64,000 nt of DNA from Pseudoprimorskyibacter insulae (lineage in GTDB: Bacteria; Pseudomonadota; Alphaproteobacteria; Rhodobacterales; Rhodobacteraceae): NCBI RefSeq assembly GCF_900302505.1, contig NZ_OMOJ01000004.1:124001-188000 (forward strand), written 5' to 3'. Below, in pieces: positions 7,014-16,558 of this stretch (position 1 is its first letter; every line of letters starts with the position of its first letter). The notes under the pieces were generated by a model. That model was not told where the DNA came from and did no database searches. It saw only the letters and a list, made by a program, of their open reading frames with translations. The position numbers and the translations under genes are program-made.

Positions 7014-10000
7014 TTACCCTAGCCGCGCGGCCAATAGAACCTTGGCCTGATGGGACTTAAGTGCATAGCGCGCAGGCGGGAACGGTGCCTCGCATCCGGC
7101 CTCGGCCAGATCTGGGAAGATCGTGAACAGTTCCTCGCGCTGGTCGCCGTCCAAACCCGACAAAGACAGATCCCCCGGCTGGAAACTCTCGGTCCACGCC
7201 CCGTCCGACGACACGATTTCGTGTTTGTCGAACATGAAGTGATAGTAATGCACGCCCGCCGCCTCATCGGCCCAATCCACGCCCGGCAGGCCCACCAGAT
7301 CCTTGGCCGTGACCAGAACCTCATCCTCGCCAAACCACAGATCGGTGTCTTCATCGGCAATCAGAATGCGGTGCTGCGGTGATACGGTCAGATCCCGTTC
7401 AGGCATTCCGCCGCCCAGCGCCCCGGCCGTGATCGTCACCGCCCGCAGGTTCGGGTTGACCGTCAGGTCCACCCCCGAGAATGCGCGGTTGCCAATCCAC
7501 CGGATCGGCTGGAACCCGCTATCGCGCGTTAGCACGCGGTCGCCTACTTGCAATGCATCCACCGGCACTTCGCCGCGCAGCGTCTTGATCAGGCTGCCCT
7601 TGGTGAAACAGGCGGTATAGGTGATGTTCTCGATATTGGCGAAGGTCAGGATAGACCCGTCCAGCCAAGTGACCGTGCCATCTTCGCCCACACGGTTGAT
7701 GACCGCAGGCCCGGTGATGTTCAGCGTATCGCCAATGGTCTCGCCGGTTTCGCCGCCATCAATCGACAGTGTGCCGCCGCCCAGATCGCCCGGCCCGACG
7801 TTGAACACATCGTCTCCGCCATCGCCGCCGACAATGTCGCCATCGCCAACGGTAAAGGTGTCATTGCCATCCCCGCCGTTCATGATGTCCGCACCGCCGC
7901 CTACGACGAACACGTCGTTGCCGGTGCCGCCGTCCATGGTGTCGGCGCCATCGCCGCCATCCAGCGTATCGTCACCCGCGTTGCCGCCCAGGCTGTCATC
8001 GCCCGTGCCGCCGGTGATCGAGTCGTCGCCGCCACCGCCGCTGACCGTATCGTCGCCGGTGCCGGTGGTGATCGTGTCATTGCCGCCGCCGGTGTTGATC
8101 GTCAGATCCTCGCCCGTGCCCGTACCAGTGATCGCATCGCCATCATCGCCATAGATGACCGCTTCGATTTCCGAGAAGGTGACCGTGTCCGTCCCATCGG
8201 TCACGGTGCCGGATTCGGCCCCGGTGTAGACCAATGTGATTGATCCCGGCAGGCTTGTCAGATCCAGCGTATCCACATCCACGCCGGTTTCGCCGCCGGT
8301 GATGGTATCATCGCCGGGGGTCGCATTGATGACAAACAGATCGCGATCCGCGCCGCCGCTCAGTACATCGTCGCCTGCACCGCTTTGCAGCAGATCATCG
8401 CCTGCACCGCCGTCCAGTGTGTCATTGCCCGCGCCGCCATCCAGCGTGTCCGCCCCGGCATTGCCGATCAGGCTATCGTTGCCAGCGTCGCCCTCCAGGC
8501 TATCGGCACCGGTTCCGCCATCCAGCGTGTCCGCGCCGTCGCCGCCGATCAGGCTGTCGTTATCCGCGCCGCCTTGCAGGTTGTCGTCGCCCGCGCCGCC
8601 GTCGAGAGTGTCGTTGCCCGCCTCGCCCAGCACGGTGTCATTGTCCGCGCCCGAGGTGACGCTGTCATTGCCAGCCCCCGCGGTGACGCTGTCTTTGTCC
8701 GACCCGTCCGAGTGGTCGACCCCGTCAATCACATCGCCTTCGGGATCGCCCAGATAGGCCGCGTCGATGATGTCATCGCCTGCGGTGCCTTCGACGATAT
8801 AATCCGGCCCCGGCACTGGTTCCGCCGGAATGCCGATGCTGACCAGCGCCGCCGGGGTTCCCAGGCTGGCGGGCGCAACACCGAGCAGAGTGATCGCCTC
8901 GCCGCCTGGGAATGTCAGAACTGCATTGCCCGACCCATCGTCGGTCACGGTCACATCGCCCGTATGCACCGGCGTCGTGCCCCCGTCCGAGGTCAGCGCC
9001 GTAACGTTCAGCTGATCGTTCGTTGTGCCATCGCCGCTATCGGTCAGATCAAAGCCCGACACCGTGTCATTGCCCGACCCGTCGGCCAGAACCAGCGTAT
9101 CACGCCCGCCGCCCAGCAGGATGTTTTCGAACTGCCAGAACCGCGCGGTGCTGGTGCCATCGGATACCGTTCCCAGATCCGCGCTGGGGTCCGTCATATT
9201 GATTGTCAGATCCGAGGTGACGCCGCTCAGGTCCAGCGTGTCTCCAGTGGGGCTGTTGTTGCCGCCGTATAGGTAATCGTCGCCGAAGCTGTCCTCGACA
9301 TAGACGGTGTCGTCGCCGTCTTCGCCCAGCACCGTATCGCCGCCGGTTCCGCCGTAAAGGGCATCATTGCCGTCACCGGCATAGATCTCATCATCGCCGG
9401 CATCGCCATACAGCAGGTTGTCACCCGCAAAGGTGGCCGCGTTCACGTCGTCGATGATGTCATTGCCATCGCCGCCGCGCACGGTGTCCGCGCCATCGCC
9501 GAAATAGATCGTATCATTGCCCGCGCCCGCAACGACCGAGTCGTCCCCGGCCCCGGCTTCGATCGAGTCATTGTCGGACCCGTCCGAATGGTCGGCATTG
9601 TCGATCATGTCGCCTTCGGGATCGCCCGCATAGGTGGCGTCAATCGTGTCGTTGCCTGCGGTGCCTTCGACGATGAAATCAAGCCCCGGAGCAGCGGGAA
9701 TGCCGATGCTTTCCAGCGCGGCAGGTGTGGCCAGCGCGGCCGGAGCCACGCCAAGCAAGGTGATGCTTTCACCCTGCGGGAAGGTCAGAACCGCGTTGCC
9801 CGATCCATCGTCGGTCACGATCACATCACCGGTGTGAACGGCCAGCACGCCATCCGAGGTCATGGCCGTGACGTTTAACTGGTCAAGGGTGGTGCCATCG
9901 CCGCTATCGGTCATGTCGAAGCCGGACACGGTGTCATTGCCCGACCCATCGCCGATCACCACTGTATCGCGGCCAGCGCCCAGAAGGATGTTCTCAATCT

Positions 10001-12746
10001 CGGTGAACGAAGTGGTGGTCGCGCCATCGGCCACGGTGCCCGCCTCGGGATCGCCCGATTGCAGATTGACCGTCAGCGCGCTGGTCACGCCGGTCAGGTC
10101 CAGCGTATCGCCATTGGTCTCCGAGGTCTCGCCGCCGGTGATGGTATCAAGGCCAAAGCCGTTCGCCAGAACAAAGGTATCATCGCCGCCCGCGCCCTGC
10201 ATCGCGTCGCCGCCTGCACCGCCAAGAATGCGGTCATCGCCATCGCCGCCAACAAGGCTATCGTCGCCCGCACCGCCATCCAGCGTGTCATTTCCCGCGC
10301 CGCCGGTCAGGGTGTCGTTGCCGGTGCCACCCGTCACACTGTCATTGCCGGTGCCGCCGATATAGCTATCCGCGCCCCCCGCCAGATCAAAGCTTTGACC
10401 ATTGCCCGTCGCGCTGCCATCGACCGTGTCATTGGCGTCGGTCATGACAAAGCGTTCGATCTCAACAAAGGTGCCGTTGGCCGTGCTGCCCGCATCGGTG
10501 AAGGTGTAGTTGCCGTCCTCATCTGCGGTGAAGACAAGGTTGATCCCGTCCGTCGCGGCGGTGGTGCTGAATTGCAGCGTGTCCAGATCGGTGCCGCTGC
10601 TGCTGCCGTCGATGGTGTCGGTGTCGTCGCCGTCCTGAATGACGAATGTATCCTGATCCGCGCCGCCGGTTAGGGAATCGTTGCCCGCGCCGCCGATGAT
10701 GCTGTCATCGCCCGCGCCTGCATCAATCGTATCGTTGCCAGCGTTGCCATAGATCGTATCGCTGCCATCGCCTGCGGTGATCAGGTCATTGTCGGTATCG
10801 GCAACGGTGTTGGTGACCGTCGGCGGGTTGGTGAAATCGTATGACCCAAAGTCAAAGTTGGTGCCAACGCCGCGCGTGGTGACGGTGAAGTTCAGCACGC
10901 CCTGTTCGGACATGGCAAACTGCGCCCAGTGGCTTTCGTCGGTCGAGAGCGACGACGATGCATCCGAGGACACAGACAGCAACTCGCTTGTCGCGTTCAC
11001 CGTCAGCGAGGTGCCGGGGGTGGCGCTGACCGCGACCGAGTCCACGTCATCCGCCGACACCGACACGCTTTCCGCCGTGGTGTCGATATCGCGGAAGGTC
11101 ATCTCACCCGACAAGCGGATCGGCTGGCCGGTGGCCTGATCAAAGAACTCGACCCGGAATTCGACCTGCGTGCCGGTGGGCGCCTCGCCCGAGCGGTTGA
11201 GGTAGATGCCGCTGGTGTATTCAACGTCAATCGTCGGCTCATCCGCCGCGACCAGCGTCACGCGCGCCTGAACGACGGTGCCGTCGGTGGTGGTGCCGAC
11301 ATTGTCATATACCGCGAATGACCCAACCGAGCCCGCACCGGCATTGCCCGAGTCCGATATATTGGCGTTGTCAAAGACAAAGGCGTCAATCGTGCCGACG
11401 AAATTGCCAAGCTCATTGCCCGCGCCATAGATCAGGTCATCGCCGGCACCGGTGGTGATCGTATCATTGCCCGCGCCGCCAACGATGGTGTCCGCGCCGG
11501 AGCCTGCGTCGATGCTATCTGCGCCGGTGCCGCCGTCGATCTGGTTGTTGCCTTCGCCGCCATCCAGCGTGTCGGCCCCGCGCCCGCCGTCGATGCTATC
11601 GTCGCCTGCGCCAAGTGTGACCTGGTCATTGCCCGCGCCTGCTTCGATGCCGATGTCATTGCCCGCCGCCAGCGTCCCGCCCGACACCACATCGGCAGAA
11701 TCCGTCAGCTCGAACACCTCGACTTCACTAAAGCTGGCGGTGCTTGTGCCATCGGTCAGCGTGCCCGCATCGCCCGCGCCGGTGAAATTGACCGTCAGAC
11801 CGGTGACATGGCTGGAATCGGTAGAAATCTGGTCGGCATCCCCAGCTGAAGTGCCGCCCGTTATCACGTCCGAGCCAAAGCCCGTTTCCAGCACGAACAG
11901 ATCCGTGCCGCCTGCGCCGCTCAGCGTATCCGCGCCGGTGCCGCCCAGCAGCGTGTCATCTCCGCCGCCGGTCTGAATGGAATCGTCGCCCGCATTCGCA
12001 TCGACATAGATCGCCGCCGTGGTCGCGGCCGACCCATCTACCGTGTCATTGCTGTTGGACAGCGACAGACCTTCGATCTGCGAAAAGGTGCCCGTGTCGC
12101 CATCGCTATCAACAAAGGTGCCTGCCTCGTTGCCAGTGAAGGTGACATTATAGGCGTCATTGGCCGCATCGCGCAGAAGGTCGAAGTCATTGCCACCTTC
12201 GCCGCCAACGATGGTATCGCCCGCCGCGCCGCCAGTGATCCCGGTAAAGAACACATCGCGGTCGTCGCCACCATCCAGCAGATACCCTTCGGAGGTGTTG
12301 GTGCCGGCCAGAGTGTCATTGCCCGCCTCGCCGTAAATCGTCGATGCGCCCGATCCGCCGTTCAGCGCGTCATTGCCATCGCCGCCATAGATGACGTTGT
12401 TGCCCGACCCGCCATTGACCGTATCGTTGCCAGCCTCGGCATGGATCGTGGTGTTGCCGGTGCCGCTTTGAAGATCGTCATCACCTTGGCTGCCATAGTA
12501 TTCTTCGAAGAACGACAGTTCCGCAGGCGCGCCCATCTGTGCATCAGACGCGCCGCCAAAGGTGGAATCGCCAACCGTGTAGGAGGTGGTTCCATCCGAG
12601 ATGACGATATTGTCGGAATTCCACGTGACGGAATAGGACGCATCCAAACCCGAGAAATCAATGACATCGCCCGGACCTGCGGAATTGATGCCTTGCCAAA
12701 AGGCAGCCGTGTTCCAGTTCGATGTCGTTACCGTAAAGGTGGCCAT
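7014..12746 (-). CDS. Giant RTX (haemolysin-type Ca-binding) protein with C-terminal Hint domain
   Basis: 1,910 aa from ATG 12746 (GGAGA 9 bases upstream; an upstream in-frame start lacks a ribosome site). The start MATFTVTTSNWNTAAFW resembles other roseobacter RTX proteins. From about residue 80 to 1,690 it is dominated by glycine-aspartate nonapeptides of the GGxGxDxLx type (for example GGDGNDALNGGSG), which form calcium-bound beta rolls. Beta-sandwich-like linkers interrupt them (about 480-690). Residues about 1,713-1,870 form a Hint_2 domain that starts with Cys 1713 (CFTKGSLIKTLRG), suggesting autoprocessing. No cleavable Sec signal is present, which fits type I secretion, but no ABC/MFP exporter genes are near. 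Composition is strongly Asp/Gly-biased. The role (adhesin, S-layer or enzyme-free surface protein) is unknown. Confidence 0.88.
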   Translation of the reverse strand: MATFTVTTSNWNTAAFWQGINSAGPGDVIDFSGLDASYSVTWNSDNIVISDGTTSYTVGDSTFGGASDAQMGAPAELSFFEEYYGSQGDDDLQSGTGNTTIHAEAGNDTVNGGSGNNVIYGGDGNDALNGGSGASTIYGEAGNDTLAGTNTSEGYLLDGGDDRDVFFTGITGGAAGDTIVGGEGGNDFDLLRDAANDAYNVTFTGNEAGTFVDSDGDTGTFSQIEGLSLSNSNDTVDGSAATTAAIYVDANAGDDSIQTGGGDDTLLGGTGADTLSGAGGTDLFVLETGFGSDVITGGTSAGDADQISTDSSHVTGLTVNFTGAGDAGTLTDGTSTASFSEVEVFELTDSADVVSGGTLAAGNDIGIEAGAGNDQVTLGAGDDSIDGGRGADTLDGGEGNNQIDGGTGADSIDAGSGADTIVGGAGNDTITTGAGDDLIYGAGNELGNFVGTIDAFVFDNANISDSGNAGAGSVGSFAVYDNVGTTTDGTVVQARVTLVAADEPTIDVEYTSGIYLNRSGEAPTGTQVEFRVEFFDQATGQPIRLSGEMTFRDIDTTAESVSVSADDVDSVAVSATPGTSLTVNATSELLSVSSDASSSLSTDESHWAQFAMSEQGVLNFTVTTRGVGTNFDFGSYDFTNPPTVTNTVADTDNDLITAGDGSDTIYGNAGNDTIDAGAGDDSIIGGAGNDSLTGGADQDTFVIQDGDDTDTIDGSSSGTDLDTLQFSTTAATDGINLVFTADEDGNYTFTDAGSTANGTFVEIERFVMTDANDTVDGSATGNGQSFDLAGGADSYIGGTGNDSVTGGTGNDTLTGGAGNDTLDGGAGDDSLVGGDGDDRILGGAGGDAMQGAGGDDTFVLANGFGLDTITGGETSETNGDTLDLTGVTSALTVNLQSGDPEAGTVADGATTTSFTEIENILLGAGRDTVVIGDGSGNDTVSGFDMTDSGDGTTLDQLNVTAMTSDGVLAVHTGDVIVTDDGSGNAVLTFPQGESITLLGVAPAALATPAALESIGIPAAPGLDFIVEGTAGNDTIDATYAGDPEGDMIDNADHSDGSDNDSIEAGAGDDSVVAGAGNDTIYFGDGADTVRGGDGNDIIDDVNAATFAGDNLLYGDAGDDEIYAGDGNDALYGGTGGDTVLGEDGDDTVYVEDSFGDDYLYGGNNSPTGDTLDLSGVTSDLTINMTDPSADLGTVSDGTSTARFWQFENILLGGGRDTLVLADGSGNDTVSGFDLTDSGDGTTNDQLNVTALTSDGGTTPVHTGDVTVTDDGSGNAVLTFPGGEAITLLGVAPASLGTPAALVSIGIPAEPVPGPDYIVEGTAGDDIIDAAYLGDPEGDVIDGVDHSDGSDKDSVTAGAGNDSVTSGADNDTVLGEAGNDTLDGGAGDDNLQGGADNDSLIGGDGADTLDGGTGADSLEGDAGNDSLIGNAGADTLDGGAGNDTLDGGAGDDLLQSGAGDDVLSGGADRDLFVINATPGDDTITGGETGVDVDTLDLTSLPGSITLVYTGAESGTVTDGTDTVTFSEIEAVIYGDDGDAITGTGTGEDLTINTGGGNDTITTGTGDDTVSGGGGDDSITGGTGDDSLGGNAGDDTLDGGDGADTMDGGTGNDVFVVGGGADIMNGGDGNDTFTVGDGDIVGGDGGDDVFNVGPGDLGGGTLSIDGGETGETIGDTLNITGPAVINRVGEDGTVTWLDGSILTFANIENITYTACFTKGSLIKTLRGEVPVDALQVGDRVLTRDSGFQPIRWIGNRAFSGVDLTVNPNLRAVTITAGALGGGMPERDLTVSPQHRILIADEDTDLWFGEDEVLVTAKDLVGLPGVDWADEAAGVHYYHFMFDKHEIVSSDGAWTESFQPGDLSLSGLDGDQREELFTIFPDLAEAGCEAPFPPARYALKSHQAKVLLAARLG
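8650..9996 (-). repeat. Internal duplication inside the RTX gene
   Basis: Two copies of a module of about 470 bases (about 9530-9996 and 8650-9127) lie 867 bases apart in direct orientation. Each encodes NILLG(A/G)GRDT, SGNDTVSGFD, TSDG, SGNAVLTFP, LLGVAP, a linker and GDPEGD, then DHSDGSD. The copies differ at many residues, so the duplication is not recent. Confidence 0.75.
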
Positions 12747-13107
12747 TCTCGGATCTCTCCACTCGATGTGCAAATAGCCAACGGTCTGCGGTTGCCGCGC
12801 TATAGGCACAGCAGGGCAGACACGTCCGGCCATCGGCGACGTACTAATATCCAAAGAGCGCACGCACTCTCGTTCGATCCGGTTTTGCTTAGGAAATGGG
12901 CGATTTAACGACCGCGCCTAGGGAATAGTAAGGCGCATTTCAGACACGGTGGCCCGCGTTTTGCCCGATTGTTGCGCCCGCCTTGCGCAAAGGGCTATCG
13001 GAAACGGTAGCGCCACCATCAAAGCAGCAGCGCCCGCGCCTTCGGCAAACGGCCCCGGCGAAAGTGCAAAGGCCGTGTGATCGGATAGTTTGGGCGGCGG
13101 GCCGGGT
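12747..13107. other. Gene-free stretch between the RTX gene and tgt
   Basis: No convincing gene is seen in these 361 bases. A minus-strand open frame ending at 12918 overlaps the 3' end of tgt, has no ribosome site and has a composition unlike its neighbours. The right portion follows the tgt stop; the left portion must hold the RTX promoter. I could not pick a clear -35/-10 pair or a T-tailed terminator. Confidence 0.5.
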
Positions 13108-14235
13108 TTAGACCGGCGCGATATCGCCTTCGGCCCGCAGCGCGTGGAAATCCGCCTCCCACTCCGCAAAAGTGCCAGCGGCAATTGCGTCGCGCATGCC
13201 CTGCATAATCTCTTGGAAGTAATGCAGATTATGCCACGTCAACAACATCCCCGAGATCATCTCTTGCGACCGGTAGACATGGTGCAGATAGGCGCGGCTG
13301 TAATTGGTGCAGGCCGGGCATGTGCACTGTTCATCCAGCGGGCGCGGGTCGTCCTGATGGCGGGCGTTCTTGATATTGACCTGCCCGCGACGCGTCCACG
13401 CCTGACCGGTTCGGCCCGACCGGGACGGCAGTACGCAGTCCATCATATCAATGCCGCGCTTGACTGCGCCGACGATGTCGTCGGGCTTGCCCACGCCCAT
13501 CAGGTAACGCGGCTTGTCCTGCGGCAACTGATCGGGTGCGAAATCCAGAACGCTGAACATCGCATCCTGCCCCTCGCCCACGGCCAGACCGCCGATGGCA
13601 TAGCCGTCAAAGCCGATCTCTCGCAGGGCCTTGGCGCTTTCTTCGCGGAAATCCTGTTCCAGCCCACCCTGCTGGATGCCAAACAGCATATGGCCCGGAC
13701 GGTCGCCGAACGCATCGCGCGACCGCTGCGCCCAACGCATCGACAGGCGCATCGATTCCGCGATCCGGTCGCGATCGGCAGGCAGCGCCGGGCATTCGTC
13801 GAAACACATCACAATGTCCGACCCAAGCAGGCGCTGGATCTCCATCGACCGTTCTGGCGTCAACTCGTGTTTCGACCCGTCGATATGGCTTTTGAAGGTC
13901 ACGCCCTTTTCGGTCAGCTTGCGCAGACCGGCCAGACTCATGACCTGAAACCCGCCCGAGTCGGTCAGAATGGGCCGATCCCAATTCATGAACTTGTGCA
14001 GCCCGCCAAGGCGGTCCACCCGTTCCGCCGTGGGGCGCAGCATCAGGTGATAGGTGTTGCCCAGCAGAATATCGGCCCCCGTCGCGCGGACGCTTTCGGG
14101 CATCATCGCCTTAACCGTTGCGGCCGTGCCGACCGGCATAAAGGCAGGGGTGCGGATATCGCCGCGCGGGGTGTTTATCACGCCGGTGCGGGCTTTGCCG
14201 TCAGTGGCGTGCAGGGTGAACGATGTCTGGGTCAT
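13108..14235 (-). CDS. tgt: tRNA-guanine(34) transglycosylase (queuine tRNA-ribosyltransferase)
   Basis: 375 aa from ATG 14235, the same size as the E. coli enzyme. The upstream in-frame ATGs (14262, 14253) would add nine residues not expected in the family. It exchanges guanine 34 of GUN-anticodon tRNAs (Asp, Asn, His, Tyr) for a queuine precursor. Visible motifs: [17 protein letters not shown] (active-site Asp), the nucleophile region [15 protein letters not shown], and the zinc site CTCPAC followed by YLHH. A small hypothetical gene lies upstream on the same strand. tRNA-Asp genes, a substrate of this enzyme, occur elsewhere in the window. Confidence 0.96.
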   Translation of the reverse strand: MTQTSFTLHATDGKARTGVINTPRGDIRTPAFMPVGTAATVKAMMPESVRATGADILLGNTYHLMLRPTAERVDRLGGLHKFMNWDRPILTDSGGFQVMSLAGLRKLTEKGVTFKSHIDGSKHELTPERSMEIQRLLGSDIVMCFDECPALPADRDRIAESMRLSMRWAQRSRDAFGDRPGHMLFGIQQGGLEQDFREESAKALREIGFDGYAIGGLAVGEGQDAMFSVLDFAPDQLPQDKPRYLMGVGKPDDIVGAVKRGIDMMDCVLPSRSGRTGQAWTRRGQVNIKNARHQDDPRPLDEQCTCPACTNYSRAYLHHVYRSQEMISGMLLTWHNLHYFQEIMQGMRDAIAAGTFAEWEADFHALRAEGDIAPV

Positions 14236-14292
14236 TCCGCCGATTTGCCCCATTCGCAGCACACCGGCAAGATAAAACCACGCGTCGCCGCG

Positions 14293-14502
14293 TCAGCAGC
14301 CGCGTTGTGCGGGCAGGTTCATCACCTCAACCCCATGCGGCAAGGTCACCAGCATTCGCCCTCGGGTCGTGTCGCGATAACCAAAGCCCTTATGCGCCAG
14401 ACGGCGGCTGAGGTCGAAATCATCGGTGGCGCAACGCAGATCGGATTCGATCAGCCGCTGAACCTGAAGCTGGGTAATCGGATTGATCCGAATATGCGTC
14501 AT
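14293..14502 (-). CDS. Small conserved-looking hypothetical protein
   Basis: 69 aa. A basic, soluble protein beginning MTHIRINPITQLQVQRLIES, with an RRLAHKGFGYRDTTRGR segment. It has no membrane segment and no recognisable family. It lies upstream of tgt on the same strand with a gap of about 57 bases and may share its transcript. The ribosome site is weak (AGG only). It is retained because no competing frame explains the stretch and the sequence looks protein-like. Confidence 0.5.
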   Translation of the reverse strand: MTHIRINPITQLQVQRLIESDLRCATDDFDLSRRLAHKGFGYRDTTRGRMLVTLPHGVEVMNLPAQRGC

Positions 14503-14706
14503 GGCTGGGCCTATCTTTTGGAATCTAACAACTTGGTAAATCTAGGCAGAGGATTCGGCCAAAAATGCGACGCAATCAGGACGTGCACGGGGTTTCCGCA
14601 ATCGAGCCTGAAACACCCATTGATCGAAAGACGCGTCACAGCTGCACTTTACCCTGCCCGCTCCATTCCCTATATAATCGCTCAAGATAAAGGATGGACA
14701 CGCCAC

Positions 14707-15069
14707 ATGACTGACGCCGCAGACCCCGTTGAAGGGGCACCGCTGATCGCCCCCTCGTCGACAGATCACCCGCTCTATGACCAGGTGGTCGAGGCGTGCC
14801 GCACCGTGTACGACCCGGAAATTCCGGTGAACATCTATGATCTGGGCCTTGTCTACACTGTCGACATCACCGAAGAAAACGTGGTGCGCGTGCTGATGAC
14901 ACTGACCGCACCGGGTTGCCCCGTGGCAGGCGAAATGCCCGGCTGGGTCGCCGAAGCGATTGAGCCGCTGCCCGGCGTCAAACATGTCGAGGTCGACCTG
15001 ACATGGGAGCCACCGTGGGGCATGGATATGATGTCCGATGAGGCGCGGCTTGAACTGGGGTTCATGTAA
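14707..15069 (+). CDS. DUF59 / MIP18-family Fe-S cluster assembly protein (SufT-like)
   Basis: 120 aa. The DUF59 signature is clear: VYDPEIPVNIYDLGLVY (about 39-55) and LTAPGCPVAGEMP, with the conserved Cys near residue 75, then VEVDLTWEPPW. The family (SufT, PaaD-like, MIP18) helps mature iron-sulfur proteins. In many roseobacters this gene sits at the end of the suf operon, but here it stands alone; an A-type carrier of the same pathway lies 3 kb downstream. An upstream TATATAATC (about 14669) may be the -10, and AAGGA precedes the ATG at a rather long spacing. Confidence 0.85.
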   Translation: MTDAADPVEGAPLIAPSSTDHPLYDQVVEACRTVYDPEIPVNIYDLGLVYTVDITEENVVRVLMTLTAPGCPVAGEMPGWVAEAIEPLPGVKHVEVDLTWEPPWGMDMMSDEARLELGFM

Positions 15070-15169
15070 CCCAAGTTTCATGCTCGGGTTACCAAACCTT
15101 CGTCGTTCGCTCATCTGACCGTTACAAGATCCGCGCATTGAGGGGGCCTCTCAACAGGAGGTTCCTTCC

Positions 15170-16411
15170 ATGAAATCGCTTTATCTGACTGCGGCTGTTG
15201 TTTTCGCCGCTGCCCCCGCCTTCGCCGAAAGCCACGGTAGGTCTTATGATGCCGCCGTGACCTATGGCGTGCGCCCCGCCTATGTTGTGTCGCAAATGGC
15301 CGACGGTGCCCTGAAGGACAAACTGATGTCCTGCATGGCGCAAACCCCGAAGACCAGCAAGTTTTCCATCGGCCACCGTGGCGCGGCCATGATGTTCCCC
15401 GAACACACCGCTGAATCCTATCGCGCCGCTGCCGCGCAGGGCGCCGGCATCATCGAATGTGACGTGACCTTCACCGCCGATAAGCAGCTGGTGTGCCGTC
15501 ACGCCCAGAACGATCTGCACACCACCACCAACATCGTTGCCACCGATCTGGCCTCGAAATGCACCACGCCGTTTGCCGCGGCATCGGGCGACGCCAAAGC
15601 TTCCGCTGAATGCCGCACCTCGGATCTGACGCTGGACGAATTCAAGTCGCTCAAGCCGAAGATGGACGCCGCCAACAGCGCCGCCACCACCGCAGCAGAC
15701 TACCTTGGCGGCACTGCCAACTGGCGCACCGATCTTTACGCTGGCAACGCCCATATCATGACCCACGCGGAATCGATCGCCCTGATCGACAGCCTCGGCG
15801 CCGATTTCACGCCCGAGCTGAAGGCCGCTTCGGTGGACATGCCCTATGACGGCATGACCCAAGCCGATTACGCACAAGCGATGATCGACGAATACAAAGC
15901 CGCTGGCATCGACCCCAGCCGCGTCTGGGCGCAGTCGTTCAATCTGGATGACATCAAGTACTGGATCGCGAATGAGCCCGAGTTCGGCAAGCAAGCCGTC
16001 TATCTGGACGACCGCTATGAAGCCTCGGACGACGATGAAGGCCTGATCGACCACATGGACGCCGCCACGTTCAAGCCGACTATGGCCGAGCTGAAAGAGA
16101 TGGGCGTGAACTACATCGCGCCGCCGATGTGGATGCTGGTCACTCTGGATGAAACCGGCAAGATCGTCCCGTCGGTCTACACCAAGGAAGCCGAAGCCGC
16201 TGGCCTGAAGATCATCACCTGGACGCTGGAACGGTCCGGCCCGCTGGCCACCGGCGGCGGCTGGTACTTCCAGTCGATCAAAGACGCCACCAACAACGAT
16301 GGTGTGTACTATGAGCTGCTGGACGTTCTGGCCCAAGACGTGAAGATCGAAGGCATCTTCTCGGACTGGCCCGCAACGGTGACCTACTACGCCAATTGCA
16401 TGGGTCTTTGA
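15170..16411 (+). CDS. Periplasmic glycerophosphodiester phosphodiesterase
   Basis: 413 aa. A Sec signal peptide ([19 protein letters not shown]) targets the periplasm. The GDPD catalytic motifs are [13 protein letters not shown] (about residues 68-80, with the general-acid His) and ECDVTFT (metal ligands), followed by CRHA. The long insertion between these and the barrel end is typical of the periplasmic GlpQ-like subgroup. It hydrolyses glycerophosphodiesters to glycerol-3-phosphate and an alcohol, supplying phosphate and carbon. AGGAGG sits 7 bases before ATG 15170. The gene is monocistronic, ending at a terminator at 16430. No convincing pho box was found upstream. Confidence 0.9.
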   Translation: MKSLYLTAAVVFAAAPAFAESHGRSYDAAVTYGVRPAYVVSQMADGALKDKLMSCMAQTPKTSKFSIGHRGAAMMFPEHTAESYRAAAAQGAGIIECDVTFTADKQLVCRHAQNDLHTTTNIVATDLASKCTTPFAAASGDAKASAECRTSDLTLDEFKSLKPKMDAANSAATTAADYLGGTANWRTDLYAGNAHIMTHAESIALIDSLGADFTPELKAASVDMPYDGMTQADYAQAMIDEYKAAGIDPSRVWAQSFNLDDIKYWIANEPEFGKQAVYLDDRYEASDDDEGLIDHMDAATFKPTMAELKEMGVNYIAPPMWMLVTLDETGKIVPSVYTKEAEAAGLKIITWTLERSGPLATGGGWYFQSIKDATNNDGVYYELLDVLAQDVKIEGIFSDWPATVTYYANCMGL

Positions 16412-16429
16412 TCTGGTTTGATCCAATTG

Positions 16430-16456
16430 AAAGGGCGGCCACTGGGTCGCCCTTTT
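16430..16456 (+). terminator. Terminator after the glycerophosphodiesterase gene
   Basis: An 11-bp stem (AAAGGGCGGCC / GGTCGCCCTTT, one G-T pair) with a 4-base ACTG loop and TTTT at the end, starting 18 bases after the stop. Confidence 0.85.
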
Positions 16457-16558
16457 GCTTTGCACTGCCAAAATGCAAGCCTTTACTCTTGCATTAAATC
16501 AAAGCAAGCAAATAATCTTGCACTATTTCAAAGCAAGACATATTACTTGCACATGAGC
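16457..16558 (+). repeat. 29-bp-period tandem operator-like array in front of satD
   Basis: Three full 29-base units (16457-16485, 16486-16514, 16515-16543) and a half unit (16544-16558). Each full unit holds TTGCA near its start and GCAAG 15 bases later, forming an inverted repeat. TTGC begins at 16460, 16489, 16518 and 16547, and GCAAG at 16475, 16504 and 16533, all exactly 29 apart. The last half unit covers the start codon of the next gene. The spacers are AT-rich and differ between units, so only the palindromic half-sites are conserved, as expected for cooperative repressor binding. Confidence 0.75.

Noticed and set aside
8300-8700. Short regular repeats that might suggest a CRISPR array
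   Set aside because: The period is 27 bases, in frame, and encodes RTX nonapeptides; there are no unique spacers and no cas genes.
7548-12908. Many plus-strand open frames of 150-300 codons across the RTX gene
   Set aside because: They are reverse-strand images of the Gly-Asp repeats (Pro/Ser or Ala/Val/Ile-rich low complexity), without ribosome sites.
12918-13184. 88-codon minus-strand frame between the RTX gene and tgt
   Set aside because: It overlaps the end of tgt, lacks a ribosome site and shows no protein-like pattern.
13090-14706. Plus-strand frame that runs antisense through tgt and fuses to the DUF59 gene
   Set aside because: The DUF59 protein has its own ATG at 14707; the upstream part has no family resemblance.
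15070-15169. Pho box upstream of the glycerophosphodiesterase gene
   Set aside because: Only loose matches to the CTGTCAT repeats with wrong spacing.
15122-16471. Long minus-strand frame antisense to the glycerophosphodiesterase gene
   Set aside because: The plus-strand product has a signal peptide and catalytic motifs; the antisense frame is a shadow.
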